From NCBI RefSeq assembly GCF_001375535.1, contig NZ_LN831197.1, forward strand, positions 1,617,622-1,681,621: a DNA stretch of 64,000 nt, written 5' to 3'. The notes beneath the pieces are model-generated. The model saw nothing but the letters and a program-made list of their open reading frames with translations. It was not told the origin of the DNA and did not search any database. Positions 25,103 to 34,042 of this stretch are shown here, one piece after another (positions within the stretch are counted from its first letter, which is position 1; each line of letters opens with the position of its first letter). Source of the DNA: Bacillus niameyensis. Its GTDB lineage: Bacteria > Bacillota > Bacilli > Bacillales > Bacillaceae_C. Both the position numbers and the translations under genes were made by a program.

Positions 25103-25840
25103 TTACTGAACTTCTACTTTGTATTCTTCGTGCTCATGTAGTCCATCATCATTTTCTACATGAATTTTTACATCGTAGGTGCCTTTTTCAGAAAAAGTAA
25201 ATGTTGCCTCGTACTCTCCTGCTTTTGATTCGGTTGTATCAATAAAATCATGTTTTTCAGAGATAGCATCATTCCATATTTCAAAACGGACACGAGCCTT
25301 TTCTAAAGGGGTTTCTTCATTTTGTACGTGAACGACGAGTTTCGTCTCCTGATTAATCTCTACTTTATTCGGATTCATGAAGTGCATGCTGAAGTCTTCC
25401 GAGTGCTCGTGATCTCCATGCTCATGATGTGCTTCAGATGTGCCCTCGCCAACCTGGATGGAACTCTTTGGCATATTATGCTGTTGTTTTGCTGTTACAT
25501 GAACTTGAACTTCAAAAACTCCGTCTTGCTCAAAGGATGTATTTGCTTCATATGTCCCATCCCCTTTATTAGTAGAGTCGAGCATTTCACTTTCGCTCTT
25601 CTTCCCTTCCTCCCAAATCTCAAACACAACTTCATCGGCATCTTCTACCTTTTCTTCGCCATACGTCACAGTTGCTTTTAAAACAACCGCTTCCTTCACA
25701 TCTGCTGTTTCTGGTACTGAAAGCTCAACCTCTAAAGGTTTTGGCATGTCCTCATTTAAAGCATTATTTTTATTGCCCGAGCAACCTGCCATTATCAAAA
25801 TTATAATTGTACCAAAAATTAGTAATAGTCCTTTTCTCAA
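25103..25840 (-). CDS. YtkA-like lipoprotein with two repeats and a His-rich linker
   Basis: This 245-residue lipoprotein has a signal peptide with lipobox MAGC and Cys20. Two similar beta-sandwich domains follow (about 32-130 and 150-245). Each has the YtkA/FixH-like pattern ending in KGTYDVKIHV or DGVFEVQVHV. The linker HHEHGDHEHSED is rich in His and acidic residues and could bind a metal ion. It starts with TTG, preceded by GGAGGAG. B. subtilis YtkA has a single domain, so the tandem form is notable. Its role is unknown; copper or respiratory-complex maturation is a possibility by analogy. Confidence 0.75.
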   Translation of the reverse strand: MRKGLLLIFGTIIILIMAGCSGNKNNALNEDMPKPLEVELSVPETADVKEAVVLKATVTYGEEKVEDADEVVFEIWEEGKKSESEMLDSTNKGDGTYEANTSFEQDGVFEVQVHVTAKQQHNMPKSSIQVGEGTSEAHHEHGDHEHSEDFSMHFMNPNKVEINQETKLVVHVQNEETPLEKARVRFEIWNDAISEKHDFIDTTESKAGEYEATFTFSEKGTYDVKIHVENDDGLHEHEEYKVEVQ

Positions 25841-26057
25841 TGTCTATCTCCTCCATCTTAATCTTTACTACCATTATTCTTACTTTATTTCTACTTTATA
25901 ACAATTTTTGCATGTAAATACCGTAAATTTATGGTGAATTATTGAAATCTGTAAAATATGGCAGAAAGTTCACAGAATATATAAGAAGATTATTAATTGA
26001 CAGTGACCTATCGGATAAAAAGAAATTTATACAGAGTGAGATACTCCCATATACTTA

Positions 26058-26092
26058 AAAATGCCTCTGAAAACATTCTTCAGAGGCATTTT
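26058..26092 (-). terminator. Terminator downstream of the polysaccharide deacetylase gene
   Basis: A perfect 14-bp stem AAAATGCCTCTGAA/TTCAGAGGCATTTT (26058-26071 and 26079-26092) ends in a T-run on both strands. It lies about 30 bases past the deacetylase stop. Confidence 0.85.
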
Positions 26093-26123
26093 CTACTAAT
26101 CTTACTAGCTTTCAAATCATCTT

Positions 26124-27173
26124 CTATTTAAACTGAATGGGCTGCATAGATTCATTAATGGCTCTCATTTCATATCCATTATCTTGAAAATATTTAAGTA
26201 AATTTTCAAGATGTGCCGCCGTTGTTGGCTTTTCATGCATCAATATTACTAATGGCTCCTTGCCTTCAAGATGATTGATTTGTTGGATGACTTCCTGAAC
26301 ATATTGGCCGTTTTTAAGTTTCCAGTCAACGGAATCTACATTCCAGTCCCAGATTATGAAATTTGCTTGATCAGAAGCTTGTTGAAACGGAGCTGTTATA
26401 TAAGGTTTAGAGCCGTAAGGAGCTCGAACCAAATGTGTATTAACATTCGTAGTCTCCGCAATAAAATCGATTGCTGTATTCATTTCAGCAACAAAACTTT
26501 GAGGAGATTTGTAAACTTTAGACACATCATGAGTCACCCCATGTACGCCTACTGTATGCCCATCTTGGATCATCGCTTTCACGACATCAGGATTCTGCTT
26601 CATATTCGGCTCTAACATGAAATAAGAAGCTTTAGCATTATACTTTTCTAGCAATTGTAGTATTTCCTGTGACGCAGTCGGATGGGGTCCATCATCAAAT
26701 GTCATATATACTACTTTCCCAATTTCAAGTTGTTCAGCTTTTCCATCTTCCTTATTGATAGCCTGATTATTTTTTTTAGACTCTGAATCAACTGCATCTT
26801 TTTTCTTTTGATCTTTTTTTGTAACATTTGGTTTCGTATCTATAACGTTTTCTTTATCAGCTTGTATAGGGTTTTTCTTTGTTTCAGAATGTGTTTGTTT
26901 CGAATCCTTTTCACTATGTAGATGTTCTATTTTCTGACCGTTTTCAACATTATTCTGCTTTTGATCGGATTCTTTCTCCATCTTTTTAGGTGGCTGGCTC
27001 GCTTCAACAGTAGCCGTCAATTTGTCGGAGTTTCTTTTAGCAACAACATTTTTTTCGGCCACTTGGTCCCATATGAGGTACGTTGTGACCATGGTGAATA
27101 TGATTAAAAACCCAAGCACTGTCTTTCCTAACCGATTTAATTTCCTTTTAGTTCTCTTTGCTCTTTTTTCCAA
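26124..27173 (-). CDS. Membrane-anchored polysaccharide deacetylase (NodB domain)
   Basis: This protein of about 349 residues has a basic N-terminus, one transmembrane helix and a long Lys/Gln/Asp-rich spacer of about 110 residues. An extracellular NodB domain covers the last 190 residues. Catalytic motifs are intact: TFDDGPHP (Asp and Asp), HGVTHD (metal His pair), RAPYGS, WNVDSVDW and LMHEK. Family members remove N-acetyl groups from peptidoglycan or other wall glycans. The start is uncertain: TTG at 27173 has GAGAGG 9 bases upstream, while TTG at 27182 would touch that site. It stands alone with its own terminator. Confidence 0.87.
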   Translation of the reverse strand: MEKRAKRTKRKLNRLGKTVLGFLIIFTMVTTYLIWDQVAEKNVVAKRNSDKLTATVEASQPPKKMEKESDQKQNNVENGQKIEHLHSEKDSKQTHSETKKNPIQADKENVIDTKPNVTKKDQKKKDAVDSESKKNNQAINKEDGKAEQLEIGKVVYMTFDDGPHPTASQEILQLLEKYNAKASYFMLEPNMKQNPDVVKAMIQDGHTVGVHGVTHDVSKVYKSPQSFVAEMNTAIDFIAETTNVNTHLVRAPYGSKPYITAPFQQASDQANFIIWDWNVDSVDWKLKNGQYVQEVIQQINHLEGKEPLVILMHEKPTTAAHLENLLKYFQDNGYEMRAINESMQPIQFK

Positions 27174-27182
27174 TTTCCTCAA

Positions 27183-27501
27183 CCTCTCGACAAAATTCTA
27201 TTATTATCTTAAACTTTTTTTAAAAGAACTTTGTTACATAAAGGTTACAAATGTGTCATTTCAATTTGTTATTTTTTTGAAACCCTTTAAGATCGTTTTA
27301 AAGATATTATGAGATTGTAGGGATTTATGGAGTAGGCATAGAATGATAATTCAATCAATGGAGGTTTCTTCCATCGCCTCACTTACAATTCTTGGTCTTA
27401 CAGCTAGTTAATGTGGAATAATTCAGAAAAACAAATGATATGTCGAATATACAAATTAGGATAATTGATACACAAAACGAACCATATCGAGGGATCTAAT
27501 C
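27183..27501. other. Divergent intergenic region without a gene
   Basis: This AT-rich stretch lies between the divergent deacetylase and response regulator genes. It must contain both promoters. I could not pick out a well-spaced consensus pair for either, and no other feature is seen. Confidence 0.4.
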
Positions 27502-28176
27502 ATGGAAAAAATCTTAATTATTGAAGACGAAGAAAATATTAGAGGTTTTATCGAAATTAACTTAAAGAGATCTGGTTACTCAGTTTTGCAAGCAGATAGT
27601 GGTGAAGATGGGTTACAACTATTATATCAACACGGTGATGTTGCAATCGTATTATTAGATATTATGCTTCCTGGAATAGACGGCTTTGAGGTCGGCAGGA
27701 AAATTAGAGAATATAATCAAGATGTCGGCATCATTATGTTAACAGCAAAAACAATGGAGAGCGATAAAGTACATGGTTTATTGAACGGAGCTGATGATTA
27801 TATTCCTAAACCATTTAGTCCTAATGAATTAATTGCCAGGATTAAATCATTGCTTAGGAGAGTCCCCGTTCATGAAATGGAGGAAAAACCACTTCTCACA
27901 TTAAATCGAAAACAACGCTGTTTATATAAAAAGGGCGAAGAGATTGAGTTATCGCCAACTGAATACGATATACTATCTATCTTGGATTTAGCAAAAGGAA
28001 AAGCGGTTAGTCGTAATGACATTTTAGATGAGGTGTGGGGATTGAACTTTGCGGGCGATTCGAAAATTGTAGATGTGAATATTAGGAGAATCAGGCAAAA
28101 AGCTGAGGAAGATGCATCACAACCTCAATACATACAAACTGTATGGGGGTATGGATATAAATGGGTAAAATCATGA
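27502..28176 (+). CDS. OmpR/PhoB-family response regulator without adjacent kinase
   Basis: This 224-residue regulator has a receiver domain with acidic pocket EDE (8-10), phosphoacceptor Asp53 in LLDIMLP and the conserved Lys in YIPKPFS. A winged-helix domain (about 130-224) ends VWGYGYKWVKS. All key residues are present. No histidine kinase gene is next to it: the gene is followed by a bidirectional terminator and then a convergent protease gene. It must pair with a kinase encoded elsewhere or work without one. The start follows GAGGGATC. Confidence 0.92.
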   Translation: MEKILIIEDEENIRGFIEINLKRSGYSVLQADSGEDGLQLLYQHGDVAIVLLDIMLPGIDGFEVGRKIREYNQDVGIIMLTAKTMESDKVHGLLNGADDYIPKPFSPNELIARIKSLLRRVPVHEMEEKPLLTLNRKQRCLYKKGEEIELSPTEYDILSILDLAKGKAVSRNDILDEVWGLNFAGDSKIVDVNIRRIRQKAEEDASQPQYIQTVWGYGYKWVKS

Positions 28177-28233
28177 ATATGTACTTTAGTATTTTCTGAC
28201 TAACAGTTGCAAACTATATCTCCTAATCTTATA

Positions 28234-28269
28234 AAACCCTCCTATCTTATTCAAAAGTTAGGAGGGTTT
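28234..28269. terminator. Bidirectional terminator between convergent genes
   Basis: A 15-bp stem with one mismatch (28234-28248 and 28255-28269) has a GC-rich core CCCTCC/GGAGGG and A/T-rich ends. It serves both the response regulator and the FtsH-like gene. Confidence 0.8.
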
Positions 28270-28276
28270 AAACTAT

Positions 28277-29989
28277 TTATGCATATGCAGGTTTACGAGA
28301 AACAATTGCTTGAATTTCAGCTCCATCCAATGTTTCTTCTATTAATAATGCTTCTACTAATTGCTGGTGTTCATATTTATAACTTGTCAACATCTGTTCT
28401 GTCTTCGCAAGCGCCTTTTCGAATAACTCCTGCATTTTAACATCCTTTTCTTGCTTATCAAAAGTAAGCGTAAAGCCCTCTTCAAGCATTCCAGTTTCAA
28501 CCATATCTTCCAATAGTTTTTTTGCTTGTTGGACATCTCCACTTACCCCAACACTATGCTCGCCAAGAATTAACCTCTCTGCTATTCCACCTGCAAGAAT
28601 CATACAGACCTGATCCAGCAATTCACTAGTAGTTGATAAATGTAGTTCCTTTTGAACAGGTGCTACATAGCCTAATGCCTGACCACGAGGAATAATTGTA
28701 GCTTTACGAACTGTATCCGGTTTTGTCAGTGCCTGAATCAAGGCATGACCCGCTTCATGAATGGCCACTCTTTGCTTAGTTTCTGGATCGTTAAGTACCC
28801 GAGAAGCTGAGCCAAGAATCGTTCGATCAATGGCATAATCAAGGTCAGTAAGCCCAACCTCCTCACGCCCTTCTCTGATCGCCTTTCTGCTTGCTGATTC
28901 AAATAGCGAACTAATTTCAGCACCTGAAAAACCTGATGTACTCTCAGCCAAAGTATTAAATGAAGCAACAACTTCTTGAGAAAGTTTTTTTCCTTTCGCG
29001 TGAATATCAATAATTTCTTTTCTACCTTTTGTATCAGGTAAAGGAACGAGGAATGAAAAATCAATTCTCCCTGGGCGGAGAAATGCATCATCAAGCATAT
29101 CTTTTCTATTTGTAGCTGCGATAAAAAGAATACCGTCATTTGCATGTCCACCATCAAGCTGAACAAGCAATTCTGTTAATGTTTTTTCTGCCTCTTCTCC
29201 CCCATGCTGTTTTCTTTTTCCAGCAAGAGCATCAACCTCATCAATAAATATAACAGCAGGAGTTTGTTTTCTAGCATTCTCAAATAATCCGCGGACTCTT
29301 GATGCGCCGACACCAACAAATAATTCTGTAAAGGCCGAACCACTTGCGGAAAAGAAACTAGCACCAATTTCATTTGCCATAGCCTGGGCAAGTAACGTTT
29401 TCCCTGTTCCAGGTGGACCATATAATAAAATGCCTTTAGGAGCTTTAATACCTAGTTTCATAGAACGTTGTGGGGCTTTAATAATCTCAAGTGTTTGCTC
29501 GATTTCTTCCTTCATTTCTTCTGATAATCCACCAATATCATTCATCGTAATCGATGGTAATGGAACTGGCTTTGCTGTACCATGTTTCATCTTTGCAGTC
29601 GAAAGCCCACCCTTTTTCTGAAGAATGAGGGCCGTTGCAAGTAAAAGAACGATGATCCCGCCAAAAATCCAATTACCTGCATGTGTACCATTTGAATATT
29701 TATAGTTAACATTATATTTTTGAACAAGTTCATCAATTAAAGGACTATTTGGCCGAAAATGGGAGACATATTTCGCTTTATCTGTCTCAATAGTAATCGT
29801 ACCATCTGACATTTCTTTAAGTGTCACTAATTCACCATTTTGTGATTGAATGACTTTTTCAATGGAAGAAAACGGAATGACAGTATCTTTATTTGCGGAT
29901 AGTAACGCCCAAAGAATAACCGTAACAACTAAAACTAACCCAATGACAACTGGAATAACCTTCGTTGCAATTTTGGAATTGGATTTCAT
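28277..29989 (-). CDS. Short FtsH-like membrane AAA protease
   Basis: This 570-residue protein has two transmembrane helices (about 11-31 and 107-123) with a small FtsH-type extracytoplasmic domain between them. The AAA domain has Walker A GPPGTGKT (191-198), Walker B VIFIDEVDAL (246-255) and arginine-finger region LRPGRID. The zinc protease domain has HEAGH (411-415) and a third ligand candidate Asp485 in SGDVQQA. It is shorter than typical FtsH (about 630-670), lacking the long C-terminal tail. It stands alone, not beside tilS-hpt, so it is probably a second paralogue, not the housekeeping FtsH. Confidence 0.87.
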   Translation of the reverse strand: MKSNSKIATKVIPVVIGLVLVVTVILWALLSANKDTVIPFSSIEKVIQSQNGELVTLKEMSDGTITIETDKAKYVSHFRPNSPLIDELVQKYNVNYKYSNGTHAGNWIFGGIIVLLLATALILQKKGGLSTAKMKHGTAKPVPLPSITMNDIGGLSEEMKEEIEQTLEIIKAPQRSMKLGIKAPKGILLYGPPGTGKTLLAQAMANEIGASFFSASGSAFTELFVGVGASRVRGLFENARKQTPAVIFIDEVDALAGKRKQHGGEEAEKTLTELLVQLDGGHANDGILFIAATNRKDMLDDAFLRPGRIDFSFLVPLPDTKGRKEIIDIHAKGKKLSQEVVASFNTLAESTSGFSGAEISSLFESASRKAIREGREEVGLTDLDYAIDRTILGSASRVLNDPETKQRVAIHEAGHALIQALTKPDTVRKATIIPRGQALGYVAPVQKELHLSTTSELLDQVCMILAGGIAERLILGEHSVGVSGDVQQAKKLLEDMVETGMLEEGFTLTFDKQEKDVKMQELFEKALAKTEQMLTSYKYEHQQLVEALLIEETLDGAEIQAIVSRKPAYA

Positions 29990-30072
29990 TATTCCATCTC
30001 CTTCTATAATGAAAATCTAATCAATAGTATAGCATCATTAGAGGGATAGAGTCATTGGTGAATAATTGCCAT

Positions 30073-30462
30073 TTACTTAGCACGCCAGTCTAAAAGCCCA
30101 CTTTCTAAGCCACGAATGACAATTTCAGCCGTTCCCATATTAGTTGCTAACGGAACGCCATAGACATCACAAAGTCGCATAAGGGCAGAAACATCAGGCT
30201 CATGAGGTTGAGCTGTTAATGGATCACGTAAAAAGATGATAACATCCATTTTATTTTCAGCAATATATGCGCCAATTTGCTGATCTCCACCTAGTGGACC
30301 AGATTGAAATCGATTAATACTTAATCCAGTTGCTTCCATAATCTTTGCACCTGTAGTTCCTGTTGCATATAATTCATGCTTTTCTAATATAAACTTATAC
30401 GCGGTTGCAAACTGAATCATATCGTCTTTTTTCTTATCATGTGCTATTAATGCTATTCTCAT
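30073..30462 (-). CDS. mgsA: Methylglyoxal synthase
   Basis: This 129-residue enzyme converts dihydroxyacetone phosphate to methylglyoxal plus phosphate, bypassing lower glycolysis. The active-site blocks are intact: TGTTG for phosphate binding, [11 protein letters not shown] with Asp60, and [14 protein letters not shown]. It overlaps the upstream TPR protein gene by 4 bases (ATGA) and has AGGAGG 6 bases before its ATG. In B. subtilis mgsA lies beside dapB, so this context is different. Confidence 0.97.
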   Translation of the reverse strand: MRIALIAHDKKKDDMIQFATAYKFILEKHELYATGTTGAKIMEATGLSINRFQSGPLGGDQQIGAYIAENKMDVIIFLRDPLTAQPHEPDVSALMRLCDVYGVPLATNMGTAEIVIRGLESGLLDWRAK

Positions 30463-32561
30463 TGTCCGCCTCCTGAAGGGTTATTTATTGGTAATTCCTT
30501 ATTCTCCTTGCTATCTTGAATCCACTCAAGCTGACGTAGTCTTACTTCAAAGATTTTTAGTGCATTCCGATATAGATCTGGATTTTTTTGGAATTTAGTT
30601 AATTTATCTTGATTTTCATCTATTCTTCCCTGAATTTCCTCTACTATTTCTTGTAGAGTGTTTAAAGGTTGTTTTATAAAGAGATGGATATCTCTTCCGA
30701 TCGCTTTTTCAAACAACCCATATTGCTGAAGAAACTTGGATGAAACCGCCTCAGCTACTTCCTCATAATTTTCATTTTGTATAAAACTACGATAAGCATT
30801 GGCCAAAACAGACTGATTTTTAGAAAAGGTCCCTAACAATTTACCAGCACCCTTTAAAAAAACTTGAGAAGGAGTTCTTTTAAGCATAATATTTTCTTTC
30901 TCAATTTGAATTCCGCTCGTCATTCGGTCGGCATCCCTTTTCCAATCTTCAAGTATTTGAAAATCACACTCAAGTTTGATCCGATCTTGACCAAGAAGTT
31001 CATTAAAGCCAGAACTCCACTCAAATAATTGGGCTTGCATCTCCAAAAGTTTAGCTTGCGAATTCTCTATCCAATCAGCAAGAAGTTGAATAAAGATCGG
31101 AAGAATAGTAGTGTGCATATAAGAATTAATTCGCTTATTCATCTCATTATTTAAATCAAGATGGATATTTCGGAAGTCACTGTCTTCCTTAATGATTTTA
31201 GCAGACTCTTTGATAAGACTAGGTATCGCTTTTCTCAAATTAGAATTAATATTTTCCTTAATGCTTAAGAAAGCTTCTCTAATTTCTTGAGCTTTTTCTT
31301 CTTCTAAGTCCTGTAATTGATTGATAGAGCCTTGTAGCCTTGAAACTATATCTTCATCGTTCTCGATAGAAAGTGTCATCTCTTCCTTCAATTTTTCTAG
31401 CTGTTCCATTAAAAGTTGTATCGTCGCTTTAACATTTACAAGCACTGCCGAATAACTTTGATTCTCATTTTCCTCTCTTTCAATGAATAATTCATGATCC
31501 TCTGCCCACTTTTTAATATTGCTAAATAAACTTCGGGAAAAAGATAGAATTTCTGACATCCCATTACGTTCGACAATAGTATTTCCGATTAATTCTGTAG
31601 TATCTTGACTAATATTTCCTGGGAAAAGGTCGTTCCACGCTATCGCTGCCGAAATAGAAAAAATATTACCTAACTGTTTACTTATTTTTATCCAAGCTTC
31701 TATATATATAGGCATTAATGTTTCAATTTCAAAGTAGCTATATTGCCCGCTTACCAGTTCAAAGTAAGTTTTTTCAAAATAAGCGTCCAGCGTTTCCCAT
31801 TTGTTCATTTGGGGCTCGCCTTCCTTATTTAAAAGCTCACTTACTAACTCTAACCATGTTAAAAATGAATCCTTATTTTTATAGCCGTTCCATAATCCTG
31901 TAACCAATTTTTCAAATTGCTCTTTATTGATAGTCAGTGTTGTTTTTAATAATGGAAGAAAGTAGGTTGGTTCATAAATAATATGACCTTTTTCCACATA
32001 TCCATGTAAAACCTTTATCCAATCCTCATCTTCTGTTCGTATACCTTCATTTACCGCCAATTCAACAGCATTTGGCATATCTTTAATCTCTTCGAAAAAG
32101 GCACGGGCAAGCTTTGTTACATTTGGATAGGCTGGATTAAGGATGACTGCATTTTGAATCATTTGTTTCGCTTCATGTGTTTTATTCTGCATTATATACA
32201 AACCGAACAACTGAAGAGCTATTTCTATATTTAGGACAAGGGAGTCAGTTGTTATGGACTGATAAATTTCTTCCGCAGTGTCCAGTAAATCGAGTTCTAA
32301 ATAGGCATCAGCGATATTCTTACGTGCGAATTGTTCATAATTCCCTTGAACATTCTCCCATTTATGAATTGCTGACTCATAATCCCTAACATGAAAATAC
32401 ACTTCTCCCTGAGCAAATCTAACTTCATCCAATTGATCAGGTTCATCCTTTTGTTTCCGATAGAATAACTCACCTAGGGATTTAATTGGATTTTGCTTTT
32501 CACTTTCATTTAAAAGCGTTTCATAAAAGGATTTTTCGATTAAGTTGTTCTCAAATTCCAT
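30459..32561 (-). CDS. TPR and coiled-coil protein of unknown function
   Basis: This 700-residue cytoplasmic protein has no signal peptide or transmembrane segment. The N-terminal 200 residues have TPR-like helix pairs ([20 protein letters not shown]). A mixed helical middle follows. Residues from about 370 to 690 are strongly helical and coiled-coil-like, reminiscent of the stalk part of dynamin-family proteins but without any GTP-binding motif. I do not recognise a named family. The start is the ATG at 32559-32561, 11 bases after AAGGAGG; a GTG at 32588 would bury that site. It sits 29 bases after an oxidoreductase gene and overlaps mgsA, so the three form an operon. Confidence 0.7.
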   Translation of the reverse strand: MEFENNLIEKSFYETLLNESEKQNPIKSLGELFYRKQKDEPDQLDEVRFAQGEVYFHVRDYESAIHKWENVQGNYEQFARKNIADAYLELDLLDTAEEIYQSITTDSLVLNIEIALQLFGLYIMQNKTHEAKQMIQNAVILNPAYPNVTKLARAFFEEIKDMPNAVELAVNEGIRTEDEDWIKVLHGYVEKGHIIYEPTYFLPLLKTTLTINKEQFEKLVTGLWNGYKNKDSFLTWLELVSELLNKEGEPQMNKWETLDAYFEKTYFELVSGQYSYFEIETLMPIYIEAWIKISKQLGNIFSISAAIAWNDLFPGNISQDTTELIGNTIVERNGMSEILSFSRSLFSNIKKWAEDHELFIEREENENQSYSAVLVNVKATIQLLMEQLEKLKEEMTLSIENDEDIVSRLQGSINQLQDLEEEKAQEIREAFLSIKENINSNLRKAIPSLIKESAKIIKEDSDFRNIHLDLNNEMNKRINSYMHTTILPIFIQLLADWIENSQAKLLEMQAQLFEWSSGFNELLGQDRIKLECDFQILEDWKRDADRMTSGIQIEKENIMLKRTPSQVFLKGAGKLLGTFSKNQSVLANAYRSFIQNENYEEVAEAVSSKFLQQYGLFEKAIGRDIHLFIKQPLNTLQEIVEEIQGRIDENQDKLTKFQKNPDLYRNALKIFEVRLRQLEWIQDSKENKELPINNPSGGGQ

Positions 32562-32590
32562 CTGCTCAACAACCTCCTTATTCCACACTG

Positions 32591-33574
32591 TTATAGATCA
32601 GCTGGATAAACCAATCCAAACTGTTGTCTAGCTTCTTTCATAATTTGCGCAACAATTAACGAGTTTTCATGAGAATTAACAGCCGATTCTAACTGTCCCC
32701 TCTTAATTAATTGAATAAACTCCTCTGCTTCATAGTACATGGAAGGCCTATCACTTTTTTGACTAATGATCTCGCTCTTGCCATTCCGATAACGAATTTC
32801 AATATGTCCAGGGGTTGAAATTTCATCAATTATAATACTTCCCTCTTCCCCTTGAATTTCGGATGGTATGTACGAGTTAATTGTTTTTGCATGGGTGATG
32901 ACTGCCTCAAATCCATCGTATTCCAAAATCAAACTTCCACTTCCATCTACTCCTGATTCTAACATAACAGCATTCCCATGAATTTTATTTGGTTCACCAA
33001 ATAAAACAACCATTGGATAAATGCAATAAATGCCTAGATCCATTAATGAACCGTTAGAAAATTTAGGATTAAAAGCATTCAAGATATGCCCCTGTCGATA
33101 AGCGTCATACCGGGATGAATATTTACAAAAGTTTGCATAATACCTTCTTATCTTTCCGATTTTATGTATGTGATTTTGTATCTCTTTAAAATTAGGCATT
33201 AATGTTGTTTTTAAAGCTTCCATTAGCACTACATTATTTTTACGTGCAGTTTCAATCATTTTTTTCAATTCCTGAGGATTAGAAGCTATTGGCTTTTCAC
33301 ATAAAATATGTTTACCACCATTCATAAGTGTTAAAGCTTGATCACAATGAAATGAATTAGGGCTCGCTATATAAACGGCATCAATTAAGCTGCTGCTTGC
33401 CATTTTCTCCACATTTGTAAAAAAGGTGTCTACCCCATGCTTTATAGAAAATTCTTTTGCACGCTCTTCTGTCCGAGAATAGACGGCAGTTAATTGAAAA
33501 TCTTTATGTTCTGATGCTGCTTCAATAAAAGAATCTGTAATCCAATTCGTTCCTATAACTCCAAATCGAATCAT
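32591..33574 (-). CDS. Gfo/Idh/MocA-family oxidoreductase
   Basis: This is a 327-residue NAD(P)-dependent sugar or polyol dehydrogenase. The Rossmann motif reads GVIGTNWITDSF, the catalytic Lys is in CEKPIAS, and the C-terminal domain has GSLMDLGIYCIYP. It begins the operon that continues with the TPR protein and mgsA, and is divergent from the serine operon. The substrate is unknown. The family is broad, so only the class call is firm. Confidence 0.9.
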   Translation of the reverse strand: MIRFGVIGTNWITDSFIEAASEHKDFQLTAVYSRTEERAKEFSIKHGVDTFFTNVEKMASSSLIDAVYIASPNSFHCDQALTLMNGGKHILCEKPIASNPQELKKMIETARKNNVVLMEALKTTLMPNFKEIQNHIHKIGKIRRYYANFCKYSSRYDAYRQGHILNAFNPKFSNGSLMDLGIYCIYPMVVLFGEPNKIHGNAVMLESGVDGSGSLILEYDGFEAVITHAKTINSYIPSEIQGEEGSIIIDEISTPGHIEIRYRNGKSEIISQKSDRPSMYYEAEEFIQLIKRGQLESAVNSHENSLIVAQIMKEARQQFGLVYPADL

Positions 33575-33690
33575 CGTTATACTCCTTTCAAAAACAAAAT
33601 GACCTTATACATACTATATTGCATTTACGGCAGACTTGCATGATTCTTGACGAAAATTCTCGAAAAAACATCCATTTTTTTATTTTCCTA

Positions 33691-33719
33691 TTGCAAGATT
33701 CGCAGCTTATGTGTACAAT
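33691..33719 (+). promoter_or_regulatory. Promoter of the T-box/serine operon
   Basis: TTGCAA (33691-33696) and TACAAT (33714-33719) are spaced by exactly 17 bases, about 45 bases upstream of the T-box leader. Confidence 0.7.
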
Positions 33720-33759
33720 ACACTGTATATTAAATTCTAAATATTTCTAATTACGATAA

Positions 33760-34000
33760 AAGTAATGAGGAAGACGGCTTGTAGAAAATACTAAAGAGAG
33801 TCGATGGTTGGTGAGAATCGATGTTTTTTCTGCAAATAGCCCAGCACTTCTGAACTGGCAAATTTTGCCCGGCATAAGCCGTTATCAACTCGAGGCTGGA
33901 ACCTACATAATAAATTATTTATTCCAGTGAACGAGGGTGGCACCACGATATTACGTCCCTCATAACACGGCGCATGCGTCTGTTATGGGGGCGTTTTCAT
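33760..34000 (+). promoter_or_regulatory. T-box riboswitch, probable serine tRNA specificity
   Basis: The leader has the T-box hallmarks: GAGGAAG paired with CTTC at the base of stem I, AGAGAG, and a distal GGTGAGAA loop. The T-box motif AGGGTGGCACCACG is at 33934-33947. The terminator stem CCCTCATAACA/TGTTATGGGGG (33957-33967 and 33981-33991) is followed by TTTT. Codons AGC occur at 33838-33840 and 33843-33845 in the specifier region. Either reads serine, which fits the downstream aminotransferase and serA. Uncharged tRNA-Ser should favour the antiterminator and raise serine synthesis. Confidence 0.92.
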
Positions 34001-34042
34001 TTTTATTAATCATTATAGACGAAGTGGAAAGGATGAAAGCTA

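Noticed and set aside
28207-28440. 77-codon plus-strand frame after the response regulator
   Set aside because: It crosses the terminator hairpin and lies opposite the end of the FtsH-like gene, with no ribosome site.
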